The notes below the pieces were generated by a model. The model was not told the origin of the DNA. It did no database searches and was given only the letters and a program-made list of their open reading frames with translations. From DATATV01 sp035551355 (GTDB lineage Bacteria; Actinomycetota; Actinomycetes; Mycobacteriales; Pseudonocardiaceae): 60,484 nt of DNA. The translations under genes were made by a program, and so were the position numbers. Location of the stretch: assembly GCA_035551355.1 (NCBI GenBank), contig DASZNF010000014.1, forward strand, positions 1 to 60,484, given 5' to 3'. Position 1 is the first letter of the stretch. Every line of letters starts with the position of its first letter. Shown here in pieces: positions 24,507 through 33,754 of the stretch.

Positions 24507-26426
24507 CTATGACTGTGCCCGGTCGGCAATCTTGTCACCCTTGTGCGCAACTCCATTGCGCCTGCTCCGCTCATGCCTGCGGTGCCGCGCGCCGAACAGC
24601 ACCGCGGCGCTGTTCACCAACCCGAGATGACTGAACGCCTGCGGGAAATTGCCCAGGAACCGCCCGGTCTCCGGGTCGTACTCCTCGGCCAGCAACCCCA
24701 CGTCGTTGCACAGCCCCAGCAACCGCTCGTACATCGCGACCGCCTCGTCCCGCCGCCCGGACAGCGCCAGCGCGTCCACGTACCAGAACGAGCACATCAG
24801 GAACGAACCCTCGCGCCCGCTCAGACCGTCCACAGTGGACTTTGTCGAACCGGTGCTGTAGCGGTCGACGAGGTCACCGTGCTTGAGCTCGCGGCCGATC
24901 GCGTCGATGGTCGACTTCACCCGGGAATCCGTGCCGGGCAGGAAACCCACCGCCGGAATGAGCAGGGTCGAGGCGTCCAGTTCGGTCCCGCCGTAGTACT
25001 GGGTGAACGCGCCGATGTCGGAGTTGAACCCCTTCTCCAGCACCTCGGTGTGAATCTCCTCGCGCAGCTCGCGCCAGCGCTCGGCCGGCCCGGGCAGGCC
25101 GTCCTCCTCCACCGCGCGCACGCCCCGGTCCAACGCCACCCAGATCATCACCCGGCTGTGCGTGAAGTGCCGCCCCTCGCCGCGCACCTCCCACAGCCCG
25201 TTGTCCGGCTCGTGCCAGATCTCCTCCAGGTGCCGCAGCAACCCGCGCTGCATCGACCAGGAGTCCGGCGTCTCCGCCAGCCCGCGCTCCCGGGCCAGGT
25301 GCAGCGCGTCCATCACCTCGCCGAACACGTCCAGCTGCAACTGCCGGTACGCCGCGTTGCCCACCCGAACGGGGAGCGCGCCCTGGTACCCGGGCAGCCA
25401 GTCGACCGTCCACTCGATCAGGTGACGCTCGCCGCCGACGCCGTACATGATCTGCAGGTCGGCCGGGTCACCGGCAACCGCGCGCACCAGCCAGCGCCGC
25501 CACGACTCGGCCTCCCTCGAGCAGCCGAAGTTGTCGAACGCCAGCAACGTCAGCGTGGCATCGCGCAGCCAGCAGTAGCGGTAGTCCCAGTTGCGCTCCC
25601 CACCCGGCGACTCGGGAAGCGAGGTGGTCGGCGCGGCCACGATGCCGCCGCTGGGCGCGTAGGTCAGCGCCTTGAGCGTGGCCAGCGAGCGGTGCACCGC
25701 GTCGGCGTGCGGGCCCCGGTAGTGGATCTGCCCGGACCAGGTCCGCCAGAACGACTCGGTGCCGGTCAGGTCGTCCTGGGTGTGCACCGGGTGCGGCTGC
25801 TCGTCCGGGTCCGGCTTGTACTCCATCACCCACGACATGCGCTGGCCCGCGCTGATGGTGAAGGTCGCCTCGTGCGCGCGCTGGTGCGGCACCCGGAACG
25901 GCAGCCGGTCGCCGCGCAGCGTGACCGCCTTCGGGCCGGCCAGCGCGAGCAGGTATTCGTTGCCGTGCTTACGGAATCGACGCATCCACGGCATCGTGTC
26001 GGCGTAGGAGAACCGGATCACCCAGCGCAGCGCCACCTCGACCTGACCGGACACGCCCTCCAGGATGCGCACGATGCGCGGCTGGTCGGCCACGTCGTGC
26101 CGGTCGGACTGCGGCGGCATGAAGTCGATCAGTTTGACCGTGCCGTCCTCGGTGACGAACTCGGTCTCCAGGATCATCGTGTTGTCCCGGTAGTGCCTGC
26201 GCACCTCCTGAACCGGGCCGGTCGGCGCGATCCGCCAGTGGCCGTGGTCCTCGTCGCCCAGCAACCGGGCGAAACAGGAGGAGGAGTCGAACCTCGGCAG
26301 GCACAGCCAGTCGATCGAGCCGTCCCGCCCGACCAGCGCGGAGGTGCGCATGTCGGAGAGCAGCGCGTAGTCCTCGATCGGACCCGGACCGGTGGTGGAG
26401 GCGGACCCCCGAGCGGCGGTACTCAC
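24507..26426 (-). CDS. Glycoside hydrolase family 15 protein (trehalase/glucoamylase-like)
   Basis: About 639 residues from GTG 26426. An N-terminal beta-sandwich domain (IEDYALLSDMRTSALVGRDGSIDWLCLPRF split over the first ~50 residues) precedes an (alpha/alpha)6 barrel with GGERNWDYRYCWLRDA and GLSGREGSFLMCSFWYVDAL. The size and motifs match the mycobacterial GH15 trehalase-type enzymes; glucoamylase activity is the alternative. There is no signal peptide, so it is cytoplasmic. A longer in-frame extension runs into the 28-bp repeats but is not protein-like. Upstream lies an unusual repetitive leader. Confidence 0.88.
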   Translation of the reverse strand: MSTAARGSASTTGPGPIEDYALLSDMRTSALVGRDGSIDWLCLPRFDSSSCFARLLGDEDHGHWRIAPTGPVQEVRRHYRDNTMILETEFVTEDGTVKLIDFMPPQSDRHDVADQPRIVRILEGVSGQVEVALRWVIRFSYADTMPWMRRFRKHGNEYLLALAGPKAVTLRGDRLPFRVPHQRAHEATFTISAGQRMSWVMEYKPDPDEQPHPVHTQDDLTGTESFWRTWSGQIHYRGPHADAVHRSLATLKALTYAPSGGIVAAPTTSLPESPGGERNWDYRYCWLRDATLTLLAFDNFGCSREAESWRRWLVRAVAGDPADLQIMYGVGGERHLIEWTVDWLPGYQGALPVRVGNAAYRQLQLDVFGEVMDALHLARERGLAETPDSWSMQRGLLRHLEEIWHEPDNGLWEVRGEGRHFTHSRVMIWVALDRGVRAVEEDGLPGPAERWRELREEIHTEVLEKGFNSDIGAFTQYYGGTELDASTLLIPAVGFLPGTDSRVKSTIDAIGRELKHGDLVDRYSTGSTKSTVDGLSGREGSFLMCSFWYVDALALSGRRDEAVAMYERLLGLCNDVGLLAEEYDPETGRFLGNFPQAFSHLGLVNSAAVLFGARHRRHERSRRNGVAHKGDKIADRAQS

Positions 26427-26518
26427 GCCACGCAGATTAGTTGCCCGGGCAATGCCCGGCTCGATGGTCGGGCCGGCCCGCCGGGTTCGATTTCCCGGCT
26501 GGGCAAGGAAAACGGGCA

Positions 26519-26727
26519 ACTCGGACGGGTAGCCCGGTGGTGTCGGACGGGTACAGCGGGACCGGTTGTATCCGACGAGTACGGCGGGCCGGGTGGTATC
26601 GAACGAGTTGGGCTGGGCCGGATGTATCGAACGGGCCAGGCGAGGCCGGCGGTATCGGACGGGTTTGACGAGGCCGGATGTACCGGACGGGTTTGACAAG
26701 GCCGGATGTACCGGACGGGCGATGCCG
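26519..26727. repeat. 28-bp tandem repeat array (about 7-8 units)
   Basis: Units begin at 26541, 26569, 26597, 26625, 26653, 26681 and 26709, an exact 28-bp period, with a shortened unit from 26519. The core is TATCGGACGGG (variants TGTCGG, TATCCG, TATCGA, TACCGG) and the end is GGCCGG plus ATG, CGG or TGG. The units at 26653 and 26681 differ at very few positions. The period is not a multiple of three and the array is not coding. It lies between the S53 peptidase gene and the GH15 start. Confidence 0.9.
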
Positions 26728-26786
26728 TAGCCGATGCGAAGGGCGGGTGGCCTGGTCCGGCCACCCGCCCCTGGCGCACGCGCGGA

Positions 26787-28772
26787 TCAGCTCACGTTCA
26801 GCGCCGTGTCGTCGATGACGAACGACGTCTGCAGCGAGGAGTCCTCCTTGCCAGTGAACTTCACCGCCACCGTCTGGCCCGCGAAGGACGAGACGTTGAC
26901 GGTGCGCAGGGTGTAGCCGCTGGCCGCGTTGAGGTTGGAGTAGGTCGCCACGGTGGTCGACCCGACCGTCACGGTCAGCGTGTCGTACGCGGTGCTCTTG
27001 GTGGTCTCGGACGTGTCGATGTGCAGGTAGAACGACAGGCTCGCCGAGCAGCCGGTCGGGATGGTCACCGACTGGGACAGCGTGTCGGTGTGGGTGCTGC
27101 CGTAGCCGTCCAGCCAGGAGTCGTACTTGCCGGAGTGCGCGGGCTCGTCGGTGACATCACTGTTGATCACGCCCGAGGACGCGGTCCACGGCGAGGCCGA
27201 ACCGGTTTCGAAGCCCGGGTTGCCCAGCAACTGCCCGGCGGTGCAGCCGCCCCCGCCACCGCTGGAGCTGATCGTCCAGCTGAACGTGGTGGCACCGGTC
27301 GCGCTGGTGCTGTCGGTGGCGGTCGCGGTCACCGAGTAGGTCCCGGCCGTGGTGGGCGTGCCGGAGACCAGCCCGGACGAGGAGATGGACAGCCCGGTGG
27401 GCAGCCCGCTCGCCGTCCAGGTGTAGGGCGCGGTGCCGCCGCTGGCCGACAGCTGCAGGCTGGCCGCGGTGCCCACGGTGCCGGACTGGCTGCCCGGGTT
27501 GGTCACCGACACCGGACTGGTGCCGCCGCCGCCCGTGGTGAACGCGGCCGTGCCGTTGGGGGTGCCAAGGCCGGTCGGGCCGTCCCAGCCGGTGCCCGCC
27601 GTGCACAGCACCGCGGTGGAGCAGGAGCCGTTGCTGCCGCTGGTGACGTCGTTGAGGTTGCCGGTGTGCGAGTACGGGTAGGCGGCCGGGGTGTCACTCG
27701 ATCCGGGCGTGCCGGCCAGTGCGTACACCGAGGCGATGACCGGCGAGGACACGCTGGTGCCGCCGTAGACCTGCCAGCCGCTGGCGCCGTAGGTCTGGTA
27801 GACCGCGACACCGGTGTTCGGGTCGGCCACCGCGGACACGTCAGCGTCCGCGCGCCGGGTGCACCCGGTGGTCACGCCGCTCTGGAAGGACGGCTTGGCC
27901 TCGTCGGAGGAGCAGCCGCTGCCCGCGTCGGTCCACGCGGTCTCACTCCAGCCGCGGGTGTTGCTCGCGGTGGACAGCGAGGTGCCGCCGACGGCGGTGA
28001 CGTACGGCGAGGACGCAGGGTAGGAGATGCCGTAGCCGCTGTCTCCGGTGCTGGCGGTGACCGCGACGCCGGCGTGGTGGTAGTAGCTGGAGTCGCTGGA
28101 GGATTCCGAGCCGTCCTCGCTGCCGCCGTAGCTGTTGGACACGAACTTCGCGCCCAGCGACACCGCGGTGTTCACCGAGGTGCCCAGATCGGCGATGCTG
28201 GCGCTGGTCGCCTCGACCAGCAGGACGTGGCACTTCGGGCAGATCGCCGAGACCATGTCCACGTCCAGGCTGATCTCCCCGGCCCAGCCGCTGTCCGCGG
28301 TGGGCAGGCCGCTGGTCGAGCCGCTCTCGTTGACCTTCTTGAAGCAGCCGTTGGCCGTGGTGCAGGCGGCCAGGCCGTACTGCGAGCGGTAGGTCGCCAG
28401 GTCGGATTCGGCGTTCGGGTCGTCGTAGGCGTCCACGATCCCCACCGTTTCGCCGCTACCGCCGGCGGCGCTGGTGAGGTTGTATGCGGACAGCAGGCTG
28501 GACGGGCCGTACCCGCTCGGCGTGGCGTCGGGGGCCACGGACGGGTGAACGCCGTTGGTCCTGCGCAACGCGTAACAGGTTGCCGTGCCCGGCGCGACGG
28601 TCTGGTCGCAGGCGGGCACGGTGGTTGCCGGTGTGGATGTGGATTGAGTGGTGGTTGCCGTGGTTGTGCTCGATGCCGGGGCGGCTGTCGCGGTCGCGGC
28701 CGTCGTGGCTAACGCCAACGACATCGCGGCCATCCCGGCGAGCGTCACCAACCCTCGCGTGACACTACGCAC
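26787..28772 (-). CDS. Secreted S53-family (sedolisin) serine-carboxyl peptidase
   Basis: A 661-residue exported protease, GTG start after a strong GGAGG. The signal peptide has TLAGMAAMSLALATTAATATA. The peptidase domain carries the S53 residues: Glu and Asp in EISLDVDMV, the oxyanion Asp in TASTGDSGYG and the nucleophile Ser in GGTSVSSPV. There is no long N-terminal prodomain, as in a group of actinobacterial sedolisins. After a linker come an Ig-like putative domain (ASGLPTGLSISSSGLVSGTP) and a C-terminal beta-sandwich of ~150 residues (LLGNPGFETGSASPW). These extra domains probably bind substrate or surface. Confidence 0.92.
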   Translation of the reverse strand: MRSVTRGLVTLAGMAAMSLALATTAATATAAPASSTTTATTTQSTSTPATTVPACDQTVAPGTATCYALRRTNGVHPSVAPDATPSGYGPSSLLSAYNLTSAAGGSGETVGIVDAYDDPNAESDLATYRSQYGLAACTTANGCFKKVNESGSTSGLPTADSGWAGEISLDVDMVSAICPKCHVLLVEATSASIADLGTSVNTAVSLGAKFVSNSYGGSEDGSESSSDSSYYHHAGVAVTASTGDSGYGISYPASSPYVTAVGGTSLSTASNTRGWSETAWTDAGSGCSSDEAKPSFQSGVTTGCTRRADADVSAVADPNTGVAVYQTYGASGWQVYGGTSVSSPVIASVYALAGTPGSSDTPAAYPYSHTGNLNDVTSGSNGSCSTAVLCTAGTGWDGPTGLGTPNGTAAFTTGGGGTSPVSVTNPGSQSGTVGTAASLQLSASGGTAPYTWTASGLPTGLSISSSGLVSGTPTTAGTYSVTATATDSTSATGATTFSWTISSSGGGGGCTAGQLLGNPGFETGSASPWTASSGVINSDVTDEPAHSGKYDSWLDGYGSTHTDTLSQSVTIPTGCSASLSFYLHIDTSETTKSTAYDTLTVTVGSTTVATYSNLNAASGYTLRTVNVSSFAGQTVAVKFTGKEDSSLQTSFVIDDTALNVS

Positions 28773-28928
28773 TGTTCCTCCATTGGCAGGGAATTCCCCA
28801 TCGGGCGGTAACCCGTTGGTGTGACTTGTGTACAACGCGTAGGGAGGCTCTGGTGTCCGGTCAGTGTCAATGGCACAAAAGTGTCGAAACGCGAGTTGAT
28901 CACGTTCGAGTGACCCTGGGAGTCGGGC

Positions 28929-30011
28929 GTGGACGCGGACAGAACGGTTGACCTGACCCAGCTGGGACTGCCGGCCGACGCGGCGGTGATCTACCCGCTG
29001 TTGCTGCTCCCCGGCGCGGCCAGCGACCGCCGGATCGCCGAGCTGTGCGACCGTTCGGTGGACTCGGTGCGGGACGCGTTCGGGGTACTCAACGAAGCCG
29101 GGCTGGTCAGCCTGGAAAGCGGTCCCGACGGTGGCCTGACCGCCCGGCCGGTGCGTCCGGGACCCGGGCTGGACATGCTGGTGCGCCGCCAGGAGGCCGA
29201 GCTGCGCAAGGCCCGGGTGGTCGCCCTGGAGGTGTTCGAGACGTTCCAGCGGTCGGCCAGGGACGAACCGGTGAGCCACCTGATCGAGGTACTGCGCGGG
29301 GCCGCGGTGCACGAACGGATCAGCCAGCTGGAGCGGTGCGCCCGGGCCGGCATCCGCGGTTTCGACTCGCCGCCTTACTACGCCGACGCCGACGCCAACC
29401 GGGTGGAACTGGACAACCTGGCCCGCGGGGTGCGTTACCGGGTGGTGTACGCGATGGCCGCGCTGGAGCGGCCGGACTACCTGGCCGACAACGTCATCCC
29501 CTCGGTGGACGGCGGCGAGGAGGCGCGCACGCTGCCGCACGTTCCGGTGAAGCTGATGATCTTCGACGAGGATTGTGCGGTGGTGTCCCCATCCCTGGAC
29601 CAGGCCGGAGCGGACCGGGCGGCCCTGCTGGTCCGGCCGTCCAGCCTGCTCGCCGCACTGACCGGGCTGTTCGAGATGTGCTGGCGGGCCGCGCTGCCGT
29701 TCGACGTGCGGGAGACCGCTGCCGTCACCCCATCGAGTGGCCGGAACCCGGGTGGCCGCTGGTCGAGTGCGCGCGGCTTGGGTGGGCCCGGCCTGGGTGA
29801 GCGGAGCGCGGACCGGGTGGCGCCACTGGCCCCGCATGAGCGCAGGCTGCTCGGGCTGCTGGCCGCCGGCATGGGCGACGACCAGGCCGCCCGGGCGCTG
29901 GGCGTGAGCCGGCGCACGCTGTTCCGGTACCTGGAGCAGATGATGGCTCGCACCGGGGCGGCCAACCGGTTCCAGCTGGCCCTGCACGCGGTCCGGAACA
30001 ACTGGATCTGA
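28929..30011 (+). CDS. TrmB/LuxR-type transcriptional regulator
   Basis: A 360-residue protein. The N-terminus resembles a TrmB-like winged helix (VIYPLLLLPGAASDRRIAELCDRSVDSVRDAFGVLNEAGLV). The middle domain (about residues 100-270) is a probable sensor, and the C-terminus is a LuxR-type helix-turn-helix (LLAAGMGDDQAARALGVSRRTLFRYLEQMM). Such regulators are common in actinobacteria. It is divergent from the secreted peptidase with a 156-bp shared region, so it may control that gene; this is inference. GGGAG precedes GTG 28929. The stop codon is inside a 20-bp tandem duplication. Confidence 0.85.
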   Translation: MDADRTVDLTQLGLPADAAVIYPLLLLPGAASDRRIAELCDRSVDSVRDAFGVLNEAGLVSLESGPDGGLTARPVRPGPGLDMLVRRQEAELRKARVVALEVFETFQRSARDEPVSHLIEVLRGAAVHERISQLERCARAGIRGFDSPPYYADADANRVELDNLARGVRYRVVYAMAALERPDYLADNVIPSVDGGEEARTLPHVPVKLMIFDEDCAVVSPSLDQAGADRAALLVRPSSLLAALTGLFEMCWRAALPFDVRETAAVTPSSGRNPGGRWSSARGLGGPGLGERSADRVAPLAPHERRLLGLLAAGMGDDQAARALGVSRRTLFRYLEQMMARTGAANRFQLALHAVRNNWI

Positions 30012-30041
30012 TGCGGGTCGCCTGGATCTGATGCGGGTCGC
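30002..30041. repeat. 20-bp tandem duplication across the regulator stop codon
   Basis: CTGGATCTGATGCGGGTCGC occurs at 30002-30021 and again at 30022-30041 with no mismatch; the first copy includes the TGA stop (30009-30011). Further on, related segments around GATCGGG(G/T)CTGA appear near 30114, 30140, 30193 and 30229, the last one holding the start codon of the next gene. Confidence 0.85.
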
Positions 30042-30239
30042 CGCGCGGGGAGGATGACCTGACGGCTCCCACGTGGCGACCCGGCCGAGGCCGTGCGTTC
30101 CGTCCGGCCCGGCACGATCGGGGTCCTGCGGCTGCCGTGTGGGCCGACCCGATCGGGGCTGACGGGTCCGGGGGTTTCCGCGCCGTGCGCCACGATCGGG
30201 TCTGATGGTTGTCCGACGGGGCAGGGACGATGGGGTCTG

Positions 30240-30632
30240 ATGGCTACTTCTGAGATCGATCCGCGCGAGGTGCGGGCCGCGGTGGTCGCGGTGCGCGACT
30301 GGCTGGACGACAAGTCGGCCCGGCCCGAGCGCGCGGTTCTGGCCCGGGCGGTGCGGCTGTCCCTGCGGGTGCTGCCGCAGATCGCGCCCGGGCACACGGT
30401 CGAGGTTCGGGTCCCGCCGTTCGCCGCGGTGCAGTGCGTCGGCGGTCCCCGGCACACCCGGGGTACGCCGCCGAACGTGATCGAGATGGACCCGCGCAGC
30501 TGGCTCGAACTGGCCACCGGACGACTGTCCTGGGCCGAGGCGATGGACTCCGCCCGGGTGCGGGCCTCGGGCAGCCGGGCGGACATCTCGATGTTGCTTC
30601 CGGTCGTGCGCCTTGATCACCGGAGTGGGTGA
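30240..30632 (+). CDS. Sterol carrier family-type protein (Rv0807-like)
   Basis: A 130-residue protein starting MATSEIDPREVRAAVVAVRDWL. The central RVPPFAAVQCVGGPRHTRGTPPNVIEMDPRSW, followed by LATGRLSWAEAMDSARVRASGSRADIS, is typical of a conserved actinobacterial protein annotated as sterol carrier family, encoded just upstream of purF in mycobacteria. The true ligand is unknown. An ATG in a repeated GGTCTGATGG also occurs at 30204, but that reading does not give the conserved protein. It ends 90 nt before purF. Confidence 0.85.
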   Translation: MATSEIDPREVRAAVVAVRDWLDDKSARPERAVLARAVRLSLRVLPQIAPGHTVEVRVPPFAAVQCVGGPRHTRGTPPNVIEMDPRSWLELATGRLSWAEAMDSARVRASGSRADISMLLPVVRLDHRSG

Positions 30633-30679
30633 CACGGCCGGTCGCGGCCCGGAGCGCGGGAGTTCGCGCCGGCACCACA

Positions 30680-30685
30680 TACACT
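30680..30685 (+). promoter_or_regulatory. Putative -10 of purF
   Basis: TACACT lies 37 nt upstream of the purF GTG, giving a leader of about 30 nt. The -35 is not clear, and no riboswitch is apparent. Confidence 0.3.
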
Positions 30686-30722
30686 GGGAACTGCCCGGCT
30701 TGGCGTCCTTGAGGAGTCTTCG

Positions 30723-32342
30723 GTGGTCACCGACCAGTCAGCCGCTGGAACAGGACATCTGCACCCCGAGCACCCTGGAGATCCGGGCGAGCCACGACCC
30801 GGCGGAGCGCCGCGAGACGAGTTCCGCGGGCCCCGCGAGGAGTGCGGTGTGTTCGGCGTGTGGGCTCCCGGCGAGGAGGTGGCCAAGCTCACCTTCTACG
30901 GTCTGTACGCGTTGCAGCACCGTGGGCAGGAGTCGGCAGGCATCTCGGTCGCCGACGGCCGCCAGATCGTGGTGTTCAAGGACGTCGGCCTGGTCAGCCA
31001 GGTGTTCGACGAGCAGGTGCTGACCTCGCTGCGCGGCCACCTCGCGGTCGGCCACTGCCGCTACTCCACCACCGGCTCCAGCAACTGGGAGAACGCCCAG
31101 CCGACCTTCCGCAACACCGCCACCGGCAGCGGGCTTTCCTTGGGCCACAACGGAAACCTGGTGAACACGGCGGAGCTGCTGGCCCGGGCCCGGGAGCTGG
31201 AGGCGGACACCGGTCTCGGCGCCCGCACCCCGGCCGCCACCACCGACTCGGACCTGGTGTGCGGGCTGCTCGCCGCGGCCGCCGCCGACGTCGGCATCGA
31301 GCAGGCCGCGATGGATCTGCTGCCCACCCTGCGCGGCGCGTTCTGCCTGGTGTTCGCCGACGAGTCCACCCTCTACGCCGCCCGCGACCCGCAGGGCGTT
31401 CACCCGTTGGTGTTGGGCCGCCTCGAGCGCGGCTGGGTGGTGGCCAGCGAGACCGCCGCGCTGGACATCGTGGGCGCCTCGTTCGTCCGCGAGGTCGAGC
31501 CGGGCGAGCTGCTGGCCATCGACGCGGACGGGCTGCGTTCCTCCCGGTTCGCGATGCCCGAGCCGAAGGGCTGCGTGTTCGAGTACGTCTACCTGGCCCG
31601 GCCGGACACCAGCATCGCCGGCCGTTCGGTGCACGCCACCCGGGTGGACATCGGCCGCAGGCTGGCCCTGGAGAATCCGGTCGAGGCCGATCTGGTCATT
31701 CCGGTGCCCGAGTCGGGCACCCCGGCCGCGATCGGCTACGCCCAGGCTTCCGGCATCCCGTACGGGTCCGGGCTGGTCAAGAACGCCTATGTCGGGCGCA
31801 CCTTCATCCAGCCCTCGCAGACCATCCGGCAGCTGGGCATCCGGCTCAAGCTCAACCCGCTGCGCGATGTGATCCGCGGCAAGCGGCTGGTCGTGGTGGA
31901 CGACTCGATCGTGCGGGGCAACACCCAGCGCGCGCTGGTGCGCATGCTGCGCGAGTCCGGCGCGGTCGAGGTGCACGTGCGGATCGCCTCGCCGCCGGTG
32001 CGCTGGCCGTGCTTCTACGGCATCGACTTCGCCTCCCGCGCCGAGCTGATCGCCAACGGCCTTGACGTGGACGGGGTGCGTCGCTCGATCGGGGCGGACA
32101 CCCTGAGCTATGCCTCCGTGGAGGACATGGTGGCCGCGACCGAGCAGCCCAAGACCCGGCTGTGCGCGGCCTGCTTCACCGGTGACTACCCGATCCCGCT
32201 GCCCGACGACGCGCTGATCGGCAAGCACCTGCTGGAGGACCTCACCGCGACCGAGCTGGCCATGGATCCCGGCACGGTCGGCGGAGCGTCGGCGGCCGTG
32301 CCCAGCGGGTACGGTGCCGAGGACGCGGTGCGCAGGCCCTGA
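30723..32342 (+). CDS. purF: Amidophosphoribosyltransferase
   Basis: A 539-residue enzyme for the first committed step of purine synthesis (PRPP plus glutamine to phosphoribosylamine). A propeptide of ~40 residues precedes Cys41 in EECGVFGVW, which becomes the N-terminal nucleophile after self-cleavage. The PRPP motif is LVVVDDSIVRGNT. Four cysteines in KGCVFEY, WPCFYGI and RLCAACFTGDY match the [4Fe-4S] ligands of the Bacillus-type enzyme, so this form is likely oxygen-sensitive and subject to maturation. GTG 30723 and 30726 are both possible starts. Confidence 0.96.
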   Translation: MVTDQSAAGTGHLHPEHPGDPGEPRPGGAPRDEFRGPREECGVFGVWAPGEEVAKLTFYGLYALQHRGQESAGISVADGRQIVVFKDVGLVSQVFDEQVLTSLRGHLAVGHCRYSTTGSSNWENAQPTFRNTATGSGLSLGHNGNLVNTAELLARARELEADTGLGARTPAATTDSDLVCGLLAAAAADVGIEQAAMDLLPTLRGAFCLVFADESTLYAARDPQGVHPLVLGRLERGWVVASETAALDIVGASFVREVEPGELLAIDADGLRSSRFAMPEPKGCVFEYVYLARPDTSIAGRSVHATRVDIGRRLALENPVEADLVIPVPESGTPAAIGYAQASGIPYGSGLVKNAYVGRTFIQPSQTIRQLGIRLKLNPLRDVIRGKRLVVVDDSIVRGNTQRALVRMLRESGAVEVHVRIASPPVRWPCFYGIDFASRAELIANGLDVDGVRRSIGADTLSYASVEDMVAATEQPKTRLCAACFTGDYPIPLPDDALIGKHLLEDLTATELAMDPGTVGGASAAVPSGYGAEDAVRRP

Positions 32343-32428
32343 CTCTCGCCCGGCCGCACCTGTCCGACCGCACTGTCGTTCACCCCACGAACCTGTTTTC
32401 TGTCCGCCTTCCTCTGGAGAATCGCGCC

Positions 32429-33517
32429 GTGACCACGCAACCGGACCACTCGAATGCGACCTACGCCGCCGCGGGCGTCAGTATCGCCGCGGGCGAGGAA
32501 GCGGTGGAGAAGCTCAAGCCGTACGCGGCGAAGGCCACCCGGTCGGAGGTGCTGGGCGGGATCGGCGGGTTCGCCGGGCTGTTCGAGCTGAAGCTGGACC
32601 GGTGGACCGAGCCGGTGCTGGCCTCCTCCACCGATGGCGTCGGCACCAAGATCGCCGTGGCGCAGGCGCTGGACGTGCACGACACGGTCGGCATCGACCT
32701 GGTCGCCATGGTGGTCGACGACCTGGTGGTGTGCGGGGCGGAGCCGCTGTTCCTGCAGGACTACATCGCGGTCGGCAAGGTGGTGCCCGACCGGATCGCG
32801 TTGCTGGTCAAGGGCATCGCCGAGGGGTGTGCGCAGGCCGGTTGCGCGCTGCTTGGCGGGGAGACCGCCGAGCACCCCGGGCTGATGTCCGAGGGCGACT
32901 ACGACCTGTCCGCGACCGGGGTCGGGGTGGTCGAGGCGCGCAAGATCCTCGGACCGGACCGGGTGCGGCCCGGCGACGTGGTGATCGCCATGGGCTCCTC
33001 GGGCCTGCACTCGAACGGGTATTCGCTGGCCCGGCACGTGCTGCTGGACATCGCCCGGATGCCGCTGTCCGGGCAGGTCGAGGAGTTCGGCCGGACGCTG
33101 GGCGAGGAGCTGCTGGAGCCGACCCGGATCTACGCCAAGGACTGCCTGGCGCTGATCGCCGAGACGGATGTGCGCACGTTCGCGCACGTCACCGGCGGTG
33201 GGCTGGCCGCGAACCTGGCCCGGGTGCTGCCCGCCGGGCTGACCGCGGTGCTGGACCGCCGGACCTGGACGCCGGACCCGGTGTTCGGGCTGATCACGCA
33301 GCGCGGCCGGATCGACCGGGCCGAGATGGAGAAGACGTTCAACATGGGCGTCGGGATGGTCGCGGTGCTGCCCGAGGAGGACTCGGACCGGGCGCTGGCC
33401 ATGCTGACGGCCCGGCATGTGCCGGCGTGGGTGCTGGGCGAGGTGAAGTCGACCGAGGCGGTGCCGGACGCGGGTGACGAGCGGGTGGTGCTGGCCGGGG
33501 ATCACCCGCGGTTCTGA
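32429..33517 (+). CDS. purM: Phosphoribosylformylglycinamidine cyclo-ligase
   Basis: A 362-residue AIR synthetase, which closes the imidazole ring from FGAM with ATP. Typical motifs are GGFAGLFEL, SSTDGVGTKIAVA, GIDLVAMVVDDLVVCGAEPLF, LLGGETAEHPG and HVTGGGLAANLARVLP. Length is normal. Start GTG 32429 with GGAG 10 nt upstream. It follows purF by 86 nt and is probably co-transcribed. The next 237 bp (33518-33754) show no recognisable gene; mycobacteria carry a small DUF3073 gene near here that I do not find. Confidence 0.97.
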   Translation: MTTQPDHSNATYAAAGVSIAAGEEAVEKLKPYAAKATRSEVLGGIGGFAGLFELKLDRWTEPVLASSTDGVGTKIAVAQALDVHDTVGIDLVAMVVDDLVVCGAEPLFLQDYIAVGKVVPDRIALLVKGIAEGCAQAGCALLGGETAEHPGLMSEGDYDLSATGVGVVEARKILGPDRVRPGDVVIAMGSSGLHSNGYSLARHVLLDIARMPLSGQVEEFGRTLGEELLEPTRIYAKDCLALIAETDVRTFAHVTGGGLAANLARVLPAGLTAVLDRRTWTPDPVFGLITQRGRIDRAEMEKTFNMGVGMVAVLPEEDSDRALAMLTARHVPAWVLGEVKSTEAVPDAGDERVVLAGDHPRF

Positions 33518-33754
33518 TTTCCGCCGAACTGTTGTCCCCACGGGGAAAGCCCGCCGATCGGGTCGGCGTTGCAGGGTGCGGGTCAGCGGTCGCCTCCAGT
33601 CGCGTGGCGCTCGATCGCCTCGGCGGCGATCCGGGCCGAATGTCCACAGTGGATCGAACGGCTCGGTCGGGCGCGTCACCGAGGTGGCCGCTCCTCGCCG
33701 GACATGTTCGCCACCGGGGAATACCCGTTCGTCCGGATGGGTTGGCTTCGCACG

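Noticed and set aside
26519..26727. CRISPR array
   Set aside because: The 28-bp units are contiguous without spacers, drift in sequence, and no cas gene is in the window.
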